A stretch of DNA of 64,000 nucleotides from Chytridium lagenaria (GCA_025449115.1 JAHLKC010000033.1:124001-188000), one strand, 5' to 3'. Shown: positions 24,293 to 36,389, counted from the first letter of the stretch. The notes: generated by a model from the letters alone, not told the origin. Numbers and translations: made by a program.

Positions 24293-25159
24293 CATCCAGG
24301 TCCACTGAAAGTTACGTGTTAAGGAATCCGTAGAAATACTTCTGAAAATCTTCCGTGAAATCCATCATGTATGATAATCGTTATTGCCTTCGATGCCAAA
24401 GTCTTCAATAAGTTGCTCTTCAATGTCGGTTGCGATAAAACATGTTTGTGAAATTTTGTGCGAGTGCTTGGGATTCCGGTTGACCCCGTCGCTGTCAAGA
24501 TGGGCTTTGACAGTATGTACTTGATATTCCGATCCTGATGAGGTAGAGAATGTCCATTAGGAACCAGAATTAAATCAATCATTGTACAAGTTAACCTTCG
24601 GACATGCTAATACGATGTAGATCTTTACCCAAAGTATCTAGCAGTCCAGTGCTCACCATTCTGCGGGAGGGGATGATGGAACTTTTATTTCTGTCGTGGG
24701 ATTGATTGAAAGATTGTTGGTTCTTTTTTCAACCGAGTTTGAGGTACGTTCTGGCCCCAGACGTTGCGGAAGGCCTACACGGTAACAATATTTGATTTAT
24801 TCATTCTTATTACTTAGGCTGCTGAATAAAGGTTCTTCTCTTGCATTAATTCTGCATTTTTTTTGCACTCAAGTGGAAGAGATGACATTATGCGAGCTGT
24901 TCTGTATTCTGCTGGCCACGCTCTCGAGAACCATTAAGAAGGCAGAGTCAAGCATCAGTGATTGGAACCTGGACCTCTGGATTCCGCTACAGGCGCTAAC
25001 CATAACGCTCTATAACTACTGTGCAAGAACTCTGTGGTTCCCCAAATTTGTAATGTCTTCAATGTGTATTAGTAGCTTTTTCATGTGTATGATAATTAAC
25101 CTTTAATACAGCATACATACATATATGTTGTATCTTTATTTTAGTACAAATTTATATAA
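24293..25159. other. unassigned sequence between copia A1 and the solo LTR
   Basis: A minus-strand frame at 24319-24582 and a plus-strand frame at 24792-25106 (EEMTLCELFCILLATLSRT, TLYNYCARTLWF) are open, but I recognise no family. With the RecQ debris nearby they could be part of a broken gene. No function assigned. Confidence 0.3.
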
Positions 25160-25164
25160 AAGAA

Positions 25165-25664
25165 TGTTGGGTTTCGCTCTCTTGACTCACGAGGACGCGT
25201 CAGGATCACTCGCATTAGTCCGCGGCGTTGGGCGCAACACTAGAGTGCTCTGGAATTTACGCGTCGTTAGAGTTGAGCGCGAACGCACCCACTGGACTTC
25301 TAATTTACATTCTGGACTCATTTGAATTTCCACTTTGATTTACCTTCCTTGATTGGTTTACTTTCTTTATGCTAGTTTAATTGTAACTCTACCTGTTTGT
25401 GATTGGACATTCCCTTCTAGCCTTTATTCCCTTTGTTCCCATCAAGGCTCTCTGATTTGTTTATCTTTGTAATGGAGAGTTTAACGCGTGAGTGTACACG
25501 TCTCCGATAGGTTTACCTTTGTGTTGTCTTTTCTCTTTACCTGTTTGTTTCGTTTTAGTATTTAAAGACTTGTGTTTTGAGTCGAAATTAATTAAGAACG
25601 TTGTTCGAGCAAAAGTGCGTTTAACTTTGTTTTGATTGAGCCCGTGAACAACAAGTATTCAACA
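25165..25664 (+). repeat. solo LTR of copia family A with duplication AAGAA
   Basis: TGTTGGGTTTCGCTC...TTCAACA, 500 bp, flanked by AAGAA at 25160-25164 and 25665-25669. There is no internal region, so this is a recombined solo LTR. Confidence 0.93.
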
Positions 25665-25669
25665 AAGAA

Positions 25670-26289
25670 TAGTGAAATGAGTACTGAGACAGAGCAGAAA
25701 GCACTTAAAAGTGTGAAATGAGTACTGAAAAAAAGCAGAAAGAAACCACCATGGATAAAGGAAAGCATATGAAAAAAAAAACCTCACAGAGAAAATGATG
25801 ATAACATAACACGCCAAACAAAAAAACCCTGACAACATAAAAAGGAGAAAAAACGAAGCGTGCGAAATGCGCTATTATACCCGAAAACTATTGATAGATG
25901 TGGGCCACTACAGCCCGCTTTCAGCCCTATCTCCCTTTTGAAGTCCTTTTACCACTATCCCACCAACAATAGTGGCCAACACCATCAAGTCTTCCCTCCA
26001 CCGTTCTGCTGCTTCCCGCTTCTCTTTCCTCTCTGCAATTCGTTTCATCCTCTACTGATGCCTCCTCTCTTGCTTGCGCTCCTCCTTTTCCCTCTTATCT
26101 TGATCCCTCCTATCTTCCTAAAACCTATCCCTCTCTGACTCTTTTGCCATCTGCATCACAAACAAGTCTGGCAAGCTAGACTCGGTGCTGGAGTGAGAGT
26201 CTGCCATCCTCATGATTGCTTGATCAATACTTCAACGCCTTGAGCAGATTCTGAAATAGTTCCAACGAAGTTTGACTGCCGGAAATATT
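25670..26289. other. A-rich non-coding stretch
   Basis: Contains two imperfect copies of GTGAAATGAGTACTGA (25670-25730). No gene recognised. It may be decayed 5' sequence of copia B. Confidence 0.35.
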
Positions 26290-26339
26290 AAAAAAAAAAG
26301 TGAACTCATCAAGGACGGCTTGGGCAGAATAGATTCCTA

Positions 26340-27357
26340 CCATCGTTGATAGCGCCACGAACTATGTTACCGTTTATCTGTGCAAGAAGAAAAATGAGTC
26401 GTTTAAGTATATCAAAAGTTTCAAAGAAGAAGCCGAGAAGAAAATCCAAAGGAAGCTTATTGAAGTAGTGGAAGACAATGGCGGCGAAATCAACAACAAG
26501 CCCATGAAAGATTGGTGTTTAGAGCATGGGATTCGACCTTCACCATGCCGAACACACCGCAACAGAACGGTGTTGCTGAACGAATGAACAGGACCTTGAA
26601 CGAGAGGTCTAAAAGCATGTTAAGCTCATCAAAACTCGAAACGCGTTTTTGGGGTGAAGTTGTGATGGCTACAGCGTACCTCATTAACCGATCACTAACC
26701 CGAACGAACAAGACGCAACGCCACTTGAGAGATTTGCTAGAGTGAAACCTGGCTTGTCATGGGGATGCCTGGCGCTCGTCTTGATACCCAATCAACAACG
26801 AAAAAATGGAGATTTTAATGCACGACGCTGTGCTCTTGTGGGGTATGAACTGCTGTGCTATCGCCTTTGGGATTTGCAAACGAATAAGTTGGTCAGAAGC
26901 AAGTCAGTGATTTTTAACAAGGGAGTAATGGCGGCGGAAGCAGAGAAGGGAGAATCAAAGTTTGGAGGGGAGGTCAAGAGTGGAAAAAGGATCTAGATTT
27001 ACCAGATTACTCCACAGACTCCTCAAGCTCTAGTGGAAGTGAAGTTGATAAGGCAGTAAATGACGAAGATTCCGAAGATGATGAAGATGACAATGTTAGT
27101 TACCATACACCGGATCGCGAAGACCATGAAGACGAAGAAAGAGAGGAACCTACTACTCGTCAATCTGGTGGAAGAAGAGTTCCAAACTTCTGTGAAGACC
27201 TGGATGAGCCATACGAGACATCCCTTCGAAGGTCACCACGGAACAAGAAGAAGCCTAGGGAGTTTCGGACGGTTAGACCATCAGCAAACACCGCATCTGT
27301 GGAAGATGATGACGAACCAAAGACCTACCAAGACTCGACAAACACAAAGCTAGATTT
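26340..27357 (+). pseudogene. copia B integrase and linker, up to the start of RT
   Basis: Seen: TNYVTVYLCKKKNESFKYIK, DNGGEINNKPMKDWCLEHGI, FTMPNTPQQNGVAERMNRTL, FWGEVVMATAYLINRS (copia integrase core), then GYELLCYRLWDLQTNKLV, an acidic linker, and the first residues of the RT (HKARFVA), cut by copia A2 at 27362. Several frame slips occur, at 26520 and 26740 among others. It differs from family A at many positions, so it is a separate, older family. Confidence 0.85.
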
Positions 27358-27362
27358 GTCGC

Positions 27363-27869
27363 TGTTGAATACTTGTTGTTCACGGGGCTCAATTAAAACA
27401 AAGTTAAACGCACTTTTACTCGAACAACGTTCTTGATTTATTTCAACTCAAAACACGAGTCTTTAAATACTGAAACAAAAACGAACAAGTAAAGAGAAAA
27501 GACAACACAAAGGTAAACCTATCGGAGACGCGTACACTCACGCGTTAAACTCTCCACTACAAAGATAAACAAATCAGAGAGCCTTGACGGGAACAAAGGG
27601 AATAAAGGCTAGAAGGGAATATCCAATCACAAACAGGTAGAATTATAATTAAAGTGGCATAAAGAAAAATAAATCAATCAAGGAAGGTAAATCAAAGTGG
27701 GAAATTAAAGTGAGTCCAGAATGTAAATGAGAAGTCCAGTGGGCGCGTTCGCGCTCAACTCTAATGACGCGTAAATTCCAGAGCACTCTAGTGTTGCGCC
27801 CCACGCCGCGGACTAATGGTGCGAGTGATCCTGACGCGTCCTCGTGAGTCAAGTGAGCGAAACCCAACA
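27363..27869 (-). repeat. 3' LTR of copia A2
   Basis: 507 bp. Adjacent to the reversed polypurine tract TTCTCCCCCTTTCG at 27870-27883. Confidence 0.93.
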
Positions 27870-27893
27870 TTCTCCCCCTTTCGTGAACTTCAC

Positions 27894-30800
27894 TCACAAC
27901 TTCTCTGGCTCCCCCATCTCTGAAGTATCATCATCAACGACTACCATCCCCACGCGTTCACGACACCTCTCGAGGTCTCTACGCGCCAGCCGCTTCGTGA
28001 GCATGTCTGCAGGCTGTTCCTTGGTTCCAATGTGCTCCACCTGAAGCAAACGCTTGGCAACGCGATCTCTAACCGCGTGGAACCGAAGATCCACGTGTCG
28101 CGTCCTCGAGCTGATGATGGGGTTCTTTGCAATGGCCTCTGCTGCCGTGTTATCACACCAAAGCGTTGGTGGATCGTCAAAGGAGTATCCTATCTCCTCC
28201 AGAAGCTGCTTCAACCAGATGAGTTCCGACGATGCCTCACTCAACGCGACATACTCGGCCTCTGCGCTGGAAACAGCTACTGACGCTTGTTTACGCGCAC
28301 CCCACATCACAGCTCCTCCATTCAGCATGATAACGAATCCACTGATTGACTTCTTCTCGTCCGGATCGTTCCCAAGATCCGCGTCGCTGAATCCTTCAAG
28401 CTTCAACTTGTTCCCTTGACGCGAATAGCTTATGCCCAAGCTACGCGTCAACTGTAAATACCCGACTAAATCACGAGCACACTCCAGTGCTCGTGTCCAG
28501 GACGCGCCTGGTAGCGCGCCAGCATTCCAACTGCAAATGCCACGTCGGGACGCGAATTAACCATCGCGTACATCAATGAACCGACCACTGTTCGATAGGC
28601 TAGTCCCTCCACTTCTTCCAATGGAGTCTCGTTGTCTTCAACGCGTCTGAGACGCGTTCCTGGCCTTAGCGGAAGCTTCTTGAGATGTCCTTCAGGCACC
28701 CGTAACTTCTTCATCATCGAGATGATGTAGGCCTCTTGCTTGATACGCACATGCCGCTCATGTTGATTGTAGCGAACTTGGGTTCCGACCGCGTATCTTG
28801 GCTCCCCCTGGCTTGTGACCGTAAACCGACGCTTGAGATCGTCTTGAAACGCGTCTGCCTCTTCCTGATCAGGACACGCGTGCACTAGGTCGTCAACATA
28901 GACAACCAGTAATGATAACCTCTCGCCGTTGCGTCGGTAGTAAAGACAGGGATCCGAGAGCGAACGTGTGAAGCCTATCGAGATGAGAAACTCATCCAAC
29001 ACCTCGTTCCATCCAAGAGGTGATTGCTTCAAACCGTACAAGGTCTTCAAGAGAAGACAAACCCAGTCTTCCTTCCCAACAATCACAAAACCTTCTGGTT
29101 GCTCGATGTATATTTCCTCCTTGAGATTGCCGTTGAGAAACGCCGTCTTGACGTCGTATTGGCGTAACACCATACCCTCGTGAGCTGCCACCGCGAGTGC
29201 TGTTCGAAAGGTCGCCCCTTTCATCACTGGCGCGTAAGTCTCCAAGTAGTCCACGCCTTCTTTCTGCGAATATCCCTTCGCAACGAATCGAGCTTTTCTT
29301 CTTTCCACGGAGCCGTTTTCCTTTCGCTTGTAACGGAGCACCCATCCACTCTTGATGATGTGCTTGCCGTTTGGTCGAGGCACCAGACGCCACGTCTGAT
29401 GCTCCAGCAACGACTGGTACTCCTCCTGAAGAGCCTTCATCCATTCTTCTGAATCAACGCGTCCCAACGCGTCCTCAACGGTTGCTGGATCTGTCACGTC
29501 CTCGTCACTCATCACGGTAACAGTGTGTGCTGCAGGCTTACGTGGAGCAGGAGCGCGATTTCCTGGCACTTGAGCCTTAAACCATTCTCGTTTGCTGGCC
29601 TCCTCTCTCTCAGGGAATAACGACGAGTGCCTTCCTCTGCTGGTGGTGTTGCTGGTACCGGGAGACGTGAAACGCTGCGTGTAGCGCGTTGAGGAGTTCT
29701 TCTTGGCGAGGTTGGCGCGTCTTCGAACTCTTCTGACGCGTCGTTCTCTTCCTGAGCGTCCTCGACATCATCCCCCAACGCTTCGCTGTCTTCACTGACC
29801 TGTGACGCGTTATCTCCATCATCCTCAGAGCTCAATGACTCATCTTCGGAATCCTCGGAGTCTTCATCGCTCCCCCAACTCCCTGAATCACTTCCCACCT
29901 TGTCCAGCAGCTTCCTGTGTACCTTCCAGGTGGACACGTCTGCGTCGTGTCCTTCCCACACTCCAGTGTTCAACTCGTCAAACACAACAGTCTTGCTGCG
30001 CACTACTTTCTTCGTGACTGGGTCATAAAGGCGATATCCCATTGCCTCATATCCCAAGAAAATGCATTTGCGCGCGTTCTTCTCCATCTTCTTCCGTCGT
30101 TCCTTTGGGACGTGCGCGTAACATGCGCAACCGAAGATTCGAACGCGTTTCAGGTTAGGCTTCCTTCCCGTGAAGCCTTCCAGAGGTGAAATCCCATCCT
30201 TACGAGGAGATCGATTGTACAAGTACGTGGCACACGTAACGGCCTCTCCCCAGAATTTGTCGTCAAGACTCGCGTCGCTAAGCATGCACTTTGCCTTCTC
30301 AATGAGCGACCGATTCATTCTTTCCGCAACACCGTTCTGCTGAGGCGTGTAGGCATGGTGAACGTGAGCTTGATGCCTTCCTCCAGGCACCATGCCTCCA
30401 GCTGCTTGTTCTTAAATTCCCCACCGTTATCTGCAACAATCTCCAGGAGATGCGGCTTTTCTCGAAGTCGTTCCATCTCCTCAGGGTTCCTTTCCGAGTA
30501 TCTCAACGCATCAATCCGTCGACCTGTGAGTGCCTCGGCCTCTCTCTTGTACTGCTTGATGTACTGAACCGCTTGCTTCTTTTCCTTGAGCATGTACGTG
30601 TTGCAGTAACCTGTTGACGCGTCCACAACCACCATGAAGTAACGCGACCCTCCCAAGCTCTTCCGCTTCATGGGTCCCGCCAAATCCACGTGAACGCGTT
30701 CCAAGACTTTGTAGTCCTTCTCAACTCTCTCCGGGTGAGAGGAGCGCGTAAGCTTCCCCTCAATGCATCCCTTGCACAGCACGTCGTCGTCGTCGTTATA

Positions 30801-32297
30801 CTACGTGATGCGTACACCCGTTGCCGATTTTTCAAGCTTCTTCACCGCCTTCATCGAGATGTGACCCATCCGTCGATGCCAAATCTGCGCGCTGTTGAGC
30901 GACTGGCTTTTCACACCCATCGTGGTGTTTGCTGCGGTGTCTGGCTGCACCAGATAGAATAGGTTGTCCACAACCTTGAACTCTGCCGTCACGTCGTTCG
31001 ATCCGACGTGTCTGAGGCGATACTTGCCGCTGGATGACTCCAAAACAACGCCACGCGACGCTGCTGCACCCAGAGAGATGAGATTACGCGTGAGCTCCGG
31101 CACATAGAGTACGTTCTTGAGCGTGATCGTTTGCGTGGCCTTCCCCACCTTGATGCTGAGGGTTAAATCTCCTACACCCTCCACGCGTATTCCTTCGCCG
31201 TGCTCTGCAGTTTTTACGCGGCTGCTCGAGGCGCGGTAACCCCGCAATCCTTCCTTCGAGAAGGTCATATGGTGAGTGGCTCCAGAGTCCAGAATCCATC
31301 GGTTGTCCCGCTTCTCCAGCTTAACCGACAAGGCTTCCCCAGCCTCCGCGTCAACCTGACGCACAATAGCCATAAAGGCAATTGGACTTGCACGCGCCGT
31401 GTTTGCAGACTTCTTCTTGTCCGAGGCGCGCTTCTTCCACCACTTCCCACGATGACGGTTCCTACCACCACCATCTCTCTCGTTCTCTGAGGTATCATCA
31501 CTTGACTCCCCCGAGTCCTTCTTCTTCCCAGAGCGACACTTGTTCGCATAGTGTCCTATCTTCTTGCACTTAAAACAAGTCACTGACCTTTTATCTCCAC
31601 CTTTCGACGCGTCCTTTCCTGCTGGTTTCTTCCCCTTACGCGCTCTTGTCGTGAAGAAGGCCTCCGCTTCCTCAGATGCCTCCACGCGGTCCTTGATCTT
31701 CTCTTCACAGTCGAGAAGCCTGGCAACGACCAGGTTGTAGTCCTTGACCGCTTTGTCGTCCGTTTCAATGTTGGCAACTGCGACGTCGTAAGCTTCCGGG
31801 AGTTTGGTGAGCAAGTGAGCAATGTGTTGCTCGTTGGAGACAGCCTCGCCGGCTGCCTTGAGTTGGTTGACCATTGTCGAAAGTTCTGCAACGAATACGC
31901 GTAAAGACGCGTCCTCCTTCATTCTGAGACGCGTGAGCTTGCGTGTGAGAGCGTTGCGGTTGGGTTGGGATTTACGCTTAAATGATGACACGAGGCACTC
32001 CCACGCTTCCTTGGCCGTGAAGTCCTCGCCAATCAAGTGTAAGACCGAATCAGTCACTCGAGACTCTATCCGGTTCTTAGCACGATCGTTAGCCGACTGC
32101 TCCTTGATCCGCAGATCCTTCTCCTCTTTGGTTGGAGCGTTCTCGTTAACGTACGGCGTAAATCCTATCTCAGTGATCGCCCAAAGACCCTTGTCTTTGC
32201 GGTAAGTGGTCATCCGACGTTTCCAGATGTGAAAGTCTTGCCCGTCGAACTTGACTGGCTTGCTGCGCTCGTCATCTGAGTCGTCTTTCTTTCCCAT
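27894..32297 (-). pseudogene. copia gag-pol polyprotein of A2, nearly intact
   Basis: Starts MGKKDDSDDERSKPVKFDGQ at 32297 and has the same domain order as A1. The first open frame holds gag, the CCHC knuckle and protease for 498 codons. It ends in a TAG near 30801, where A1 has a TTG codon (ITLYND in A1). Further single-base differences near 30358 (a C missing in the integrase before TPQQNGVAERM) and near 28485 (RNase H side of GHEHW) break the rest. RT keeps YVDD; RNase H keeps DAD and AEAEYVALSE. Only about three lesions separate it from a full polyprotein. A working copy with sequencing errors cannot be excluded. Confidence 0.9.
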
Positions 32298-32319
32298 GTC
32301 GTCAGAGAAGTGCTACCAC

Positions 32320-32826
32320 TGTTGAATACTTGTTGTTCACGGGGCTCAATTAAAACAAAGTTAAACGCACTTTTACTCGAACAACGTTCTTGATTTATTT
32401 CAACTCAAAACACGAGTCTTTAAATACTGAAACAAAAACGAACAAGTAAAGAGGAAAGACAACACAAAGGTAAACCTATCGGAGACGCGTACACTCACGC
32501 GTTAAACTCTCCACTACAAAGATAAACAAATCAGAGAGCCTTGACGGGAACAAAGGGAATAAAGGCTAGAAGGGAATATCCAATCACAAACAGGTAGAAT
32601 TATAATTAAAGTGGCATAAAGAAAAATAAACCAATCAAGGAAGGTAAATCAAAGTGGGAAATTAAAGTGAGTCCAGAATGTAAATGAGAAGTCCAGTGGG
32701 CGCGTTCGCGCTCAACTCTAATGACGCGTAAATTCCAGAGCACTCTAGTGTTGCGCCCGACGCCGCGGACTAATGGTGCGAGTGATCCTGACGCGTCCTC
32801 GTGAGTCAAGTGAGCGAAACCCAACA
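32320..32826 (-). repeat. 5' LTR of copia A2
   Basis: 507 bp. The primer-binding site lies at 32311-32319 (reverse complement TGGTAGCAC), as in A1. Confidence 0.93.
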
Positions 32827-32831
32827 GTCGC

Positions 32832-34181
32832 TAAAGGACATTTGCAAAAACAAGGCATCGATTATGACGAAAAGTTCGCACCTGTCATCAAGCAAGCAAC
32901 GCTAAGAGTGATGCTCCCAGTCGCTTGTCAAGAGAATATGGAGATTCGGCAATACGACGGCAAGACCGCGCGCGTTCTTGAATGGGAAACTTGAAGATCA
33001 TGAGATATACATCGATCAACCAGAAGGGTTCGTTGTCGAAGGAAAAGAAGATTGGGTGTGTCTTTGCATAAAGAGCCTCTACGGACTCGTACAAGCACCA
33101 ATGTGTTTCAACACACACGTTCCAAGTTGACGAGGAGAAGTTTACTCGCTCTGCGGCGGATCCATGCCTTTACTACAAGCGAAACGGCAAGGACCTCACC
33201 TTGAAGGGAGTCTACGTCGATGATATCATAGAGGTGTCGACGAGCAAGGAGGAATTAGATCGATCAGAAAAACGGTTCATGAGACGTTACCGAGGTACAA
33301 GAGCTCCAAGTTTTCGATACGTCGTGGGGTGGCAATGTCGCTATGATCGTGTAAAAGGAAAGATTGTGGTGTTCCAGCAGAGATACATCGAAACGATGGG
33401 TCAAAAGCTGGAATTACCCAAAACTCTTTTACACTATACCCCAATGGACGCCGTGAAGAAACTCCTGAAGAACATGGAAGGGCATATAACGAAAACGAAC
33501 GAGAAGAATCAAGGACACCGACAGTACACTGGATCCTTGATGCATGCGATGATCGGTACTAGACCTGATATAGCATTCGCACTTGGAATGAGTGCTAGAT
33601 GTCAAGAGAACCCTTACCCTGCGCATTGGGATGCGCTTTACCGAACGTATGGATACTTACAGCAAACGAGGCAGTTGGGAATTCATTATACTCGAAAGGA
33701 CAAGCTGGAATTGGTGGGATATGCAGATGCCGACATGGGAACTGATCCGGACGACATGAAGTCAACGAGTGGTTTTGTAATTACTTTGAACGGGGGAGCT
33801 GTGGTGTGGGGAACGAAAAAGCAAGCAACTATGGCTCAGTCCACAGCCGAGGCGGAATATGTTTCGTTGAGTGAAGCATCGCCGCACATGATTTGGGTCA
33901 GCCAACTTCTGGGGAGTTGGGTTATACATTTAATGACCCTCCGGTGATTTACGGCGACAACACGACGGCAAATTCCCTCGCAAGCACGCCGATAATTTCG
34001 CAAAGTTCTCCACATGTGGATAGAAGGTTCCACGTCATACGAGATAGAGTTAACGCGAAGAAAATCCGCGTGGAGTACCTGACCACGAAGGAGCAACCTG
34101 CAGACTTGTTCACGAAAGCTTTGCCTCAAACACAGTTTGAAGAATTACGAGCAAAGTTTGGAATGGTTAAAGTGGTTGACT
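32832..34181 (+). pseudogene. copia B reverse transcriptase and RNase H
   Basis: Continues the RT frame broken at 27362: GHLQKQGIDYDEKFAPV, IRQYDGKTA, then GVYVDDIIEVS with the catalytic YVDD near 33207. RNase H shows GYADADMGTD, TSGFVITLNGGAVVWGTKKQ, AQSTAEAEYVSLSEAS and EQPADLFTKALPQ. Frame slips near 32965, 33115 and 33900. The last codons (KVVD) stop at the Harbinger insertion. Removing the transposon restores a TAA directly after Asp. Confidence 0.88.
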
Positions 34182-34310
34182 GGAATGCTTCCAAAACCCC
34201 AATTTTGGGGTGTTTTACAAAACTTTTTACAACCTTTGCAATATCGTTTGCAACACTGGACACTTCCAAAACCTCTCCAAAATACATATTGTCATCTTTG
34301 ATATTGTCAT

Positions 34311-35486
34311 GCTTGAATTAGCTCTTCTGCTGTCAATGAACGCCGCCACAGTTACTTGGGGCTTTGGAAGAATACGATGATTCTAACTCTAACAGGTTGT
34401 ACTTGACAGTGGAAGACTTGGGAGATCCCGCGACCATGTCTTGGTTTACCCTGTACAATTCCGCGCCGGTGAACGTTATGGGCTTTCTCGCTGTAACTGG
34501 ATTCGATCGCCCAACCTTTGACATTCTACTGGAACACTTCTCAACGAGGTTTTAGATAGTTCATCCATAAAACAACACCTTCTACCACGCGGTGCAAACT
34601 AACCTGTGTAGAAATGAAGCATCATGCCTAAGACTGTTGTCTTTTCAAGAAGCTTTTGAGGCCTACCGGGCCTTGAGGGACTGGAACACACGATATGGAG
34701 CGTAAAACACTTTGCCAGCTCTTCTGCATCCCCCCAGCCACGTTGTCAAGAAATCTCTGTCAGGCGGAGTCCGCGTTATCTGCCCTCTGGATGAAATAAA
34801 GGACGCCCAAGTACGATGCCCTACACACCCTCAGTAGAGACAATGGGCTCAGATGATAAACGCGAGAAAGCCTGCTCTTCACGGTCGATGGGGGTTCATT
34901 GACGGCAAGAATTACAGCGTTCAGGAGCCGACGCAAGATGAGTTACAGAATGCCTTTACAATGGCTGGCTGCATGCTGTTTTGGTCACAGGAGTTCTCTG
35001 CTTTGGAGTTGACGGAACCATTGTGTGGTATTGCCGTAACAGCCCGGACTCCTGGAACGACAGGTTAGTAAAGGGTTAAACTGACTTCAACCAACTTATC
35101 CCACGCCTGTCAGTGAAAACTCGAGGGAGTGTAGAGACAAGCTGCTAGACGCGGTATTCCCTTCAAGATTATGGAGTTGCGGCCGACTCTGCCTTTCCGG
35201 TATCTGGCGACATGTTTAATCGCATTGTAATGCTGTTGAAAAATGGCGATCTTCAAAGGTGTTAGGTGACTTTGGTGAACTTTTTAGCTGACTTCCTCAT
35301 AGATTACCCATCGGTGAGCAGGCTCACGCGCAGCTGGTGAGTGCAGCTATAACAGACGTAAGGCAAGCGCCAGAGTGGGGAATGGGAGCAGTAGAAAAGC
35401 CATTCAGACGGCTTACATGCAAGCTCCCATACGACACAAATCGCCGAAAACTACGGTTGACAAGTCTCTTCAGACTCTACCATTGA
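34311..35486 (+). CDS. Harbinger-type DDE transposase (DDE_Tnp_4 superfamily), frameshifted
   Basis: Cuts and pastes the element by DDE-metal chemistry (family knowledge). Seen: VTGFDRPTFDILLEHFSTRF (N-terminal conserved block), RWGFIDGKNYSVQEPTQDELQN (first catalytic Asp in FIDGKN), a VDGTIVWYCRNSPGSWNDR block after a one-base slip near 34970 (second Asp), YGVAADSAFPVSGDMF, and VRQAPEWGMGAVEKPFRRL with the likely catalytic Glu in EWGMG. The stop CATTGA is at 35484-35486. Introns appear near 34555-34613 and 35255-35300. Slips near 34355 and 34970 could be errors. The start at 34311 is the first upstream ATG and is uncertain. The 3' end overlaps the minus-strand gene by about 10 bases. Confidence 0.8.
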
Positions 35487-36191
35487 ACGTTTGCGGGACA
35501 ATCAGGATCCCCTGTCAGCTTTCGTACAGAGTGAAGTGAATCAAAGTGGCTCTTGATCAACTCCGCACTGTGATGATCCTCGATTGGGAGACCGTCATTG
35601 AATTCAGCTGCAACCTCGTTCCATTCACGTTCAGAGACGGGAAGCATGTTTTCAATAATTGGCAGTAAATCTAACCATGTTTAACATTAAAGTCTTTGTA
35701 TTTCCTTCCTCATCTTCAGTAAGTGGTGCTGGTCCTCCTCCTGTCACAATACCAGCATCTTTCTCCAGAATCTTCAAAACTTCGTTGGCTTCATTCCTGT
35801 GTGATGTTGGCCGTGAGCTTGCGGGTAGTGTTCCTGATGGACATGAACCGATTTCGTAAAGCGTCCCATTCGCGTTGACGATCGCTGCTGTGACGACAGT
35901 TGAAGATGGAAGCCACTTTCATCCACCCCATTTGGCCCTTTGGCAAATTGTTCTCAACTATTTGGATCAACTCTAATAGCATGTAAACACTTCAGCTTAT
36001 GGCTTTAAATGAGAAGTACTAGAGGACATCTTACCTTTGCTTTTGGCTAAAGAAAAGTTGGCTCCCTTTGCCTTGGAAGTTCTAATCAAAGGATCCTTGG
36101 CTACCTTCGTAACTGCAGCAGCGGCACTGGTAATGATGGGGGAGTTAACCCCTGATGGTGATGGGACGTCCTGAGTTGGAGTGCTGGACAT
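35477..36191 (-). CDS. Harbinger accessory protein with Myb/trihelix-like (DUF6818-like) domains
   Basis: Such proteins help the transposase bind DNA and enter the nucleus (family knowledge). Met at 36191 (MSSTPTQDVPSPSGV), then a basic Ser/Lys-rich region. An intron (donor 36034, acceptor 35973) joins AKSK to ELIQIVENNLPKGQMGWMKV and EWDALRNRFMSIRN, a helix-turn-helix-like block. A second similar block, LPIIENMLPVSEREWNEVAAEFNDG, and KLTGDPDCPANVQW near the stop (35477-35479) repeat the pattern, so there are two domains. The joins near 35825 and 35665 are not certain. The domain family name is my best match by eye. Confidence 0.65.
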
Positions 36192-36251
36192 GGTCAAAGG
36201 TTGGACACAGTTTGCAACAATCGTATTTTGCAACGTTTGCAAACAAAACGG

Positions 36252-36280
36252 TTGCCAAGACAATTTTTTTGTCTTGGCAA
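36252..36280. repeat. perfect 12 bp hairpin inside the right Harbinger end
   Basis: TTGCCAAGACAA (36252-36263) pairs with TTGTCTTGGCAA (36269-36280) around five T bases. It lies between the accessory-gene start and the right terminal inverted repeat, among TTTGCAAC motifs, so it may be a transposase or host-factor site. Confidence 0.8.
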
Positions 36281-36389
36281 TGTTTGCAACATCATTTGCA
36301 AACAAATTTAGCAACCCCAAAATTTCTCAAAATTGGGGTTTTGGAAGCGTTCCACTAAAACTGCAACGTTAGAAAGCTGAGGGGGAGAA

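Larger units (their letters stand above)
27363..32826 (-). mobile_element. complete Ty1/copia retrotransposon, copy A2, nested inside copia B
   Basis: LTRs at 27363-27869 and 32320-32826 (507 bp each) begin and end TGTTGAATAC...CCCAACA on the plus strand, i.e. reversed. The target duplication GTCGC lies at 27358-27362 and 32827-32831. By eye the LTRs differ at only about three positions, so this is a recent insertion. The interior is collinear with A1. Confidence 0.95.
34182..36353. mobile_element. PIF/Harbinger-type DNA transposon, 2172 bp
   Basis: Terminal inverted repeats GGAATGCTTCCAAAACCCCA (left, from 34182) and GGAACGCTTCCAAAACCCCA (right, read inwards from 36353), extending over the AATTTTG that follows, with a 3 bp target duplication ACT at 34179-34181 and 36354-36356. 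Subterminal copies of TTTGCAAC occur at both ends. It carries the two genes expected of Harbinger elements, a DDE transposase and a Myb/trihelix-like protein, arranged convergently. Confidence 0.92.

Noticed and set aside
35487..35534. Extension of the Harbinger transposase past 35486
   Set aside because: The open stretch there is the antisense of the accessory gene's conserved TGDPDCP block, so the stop at 35484-35486 is preferred.
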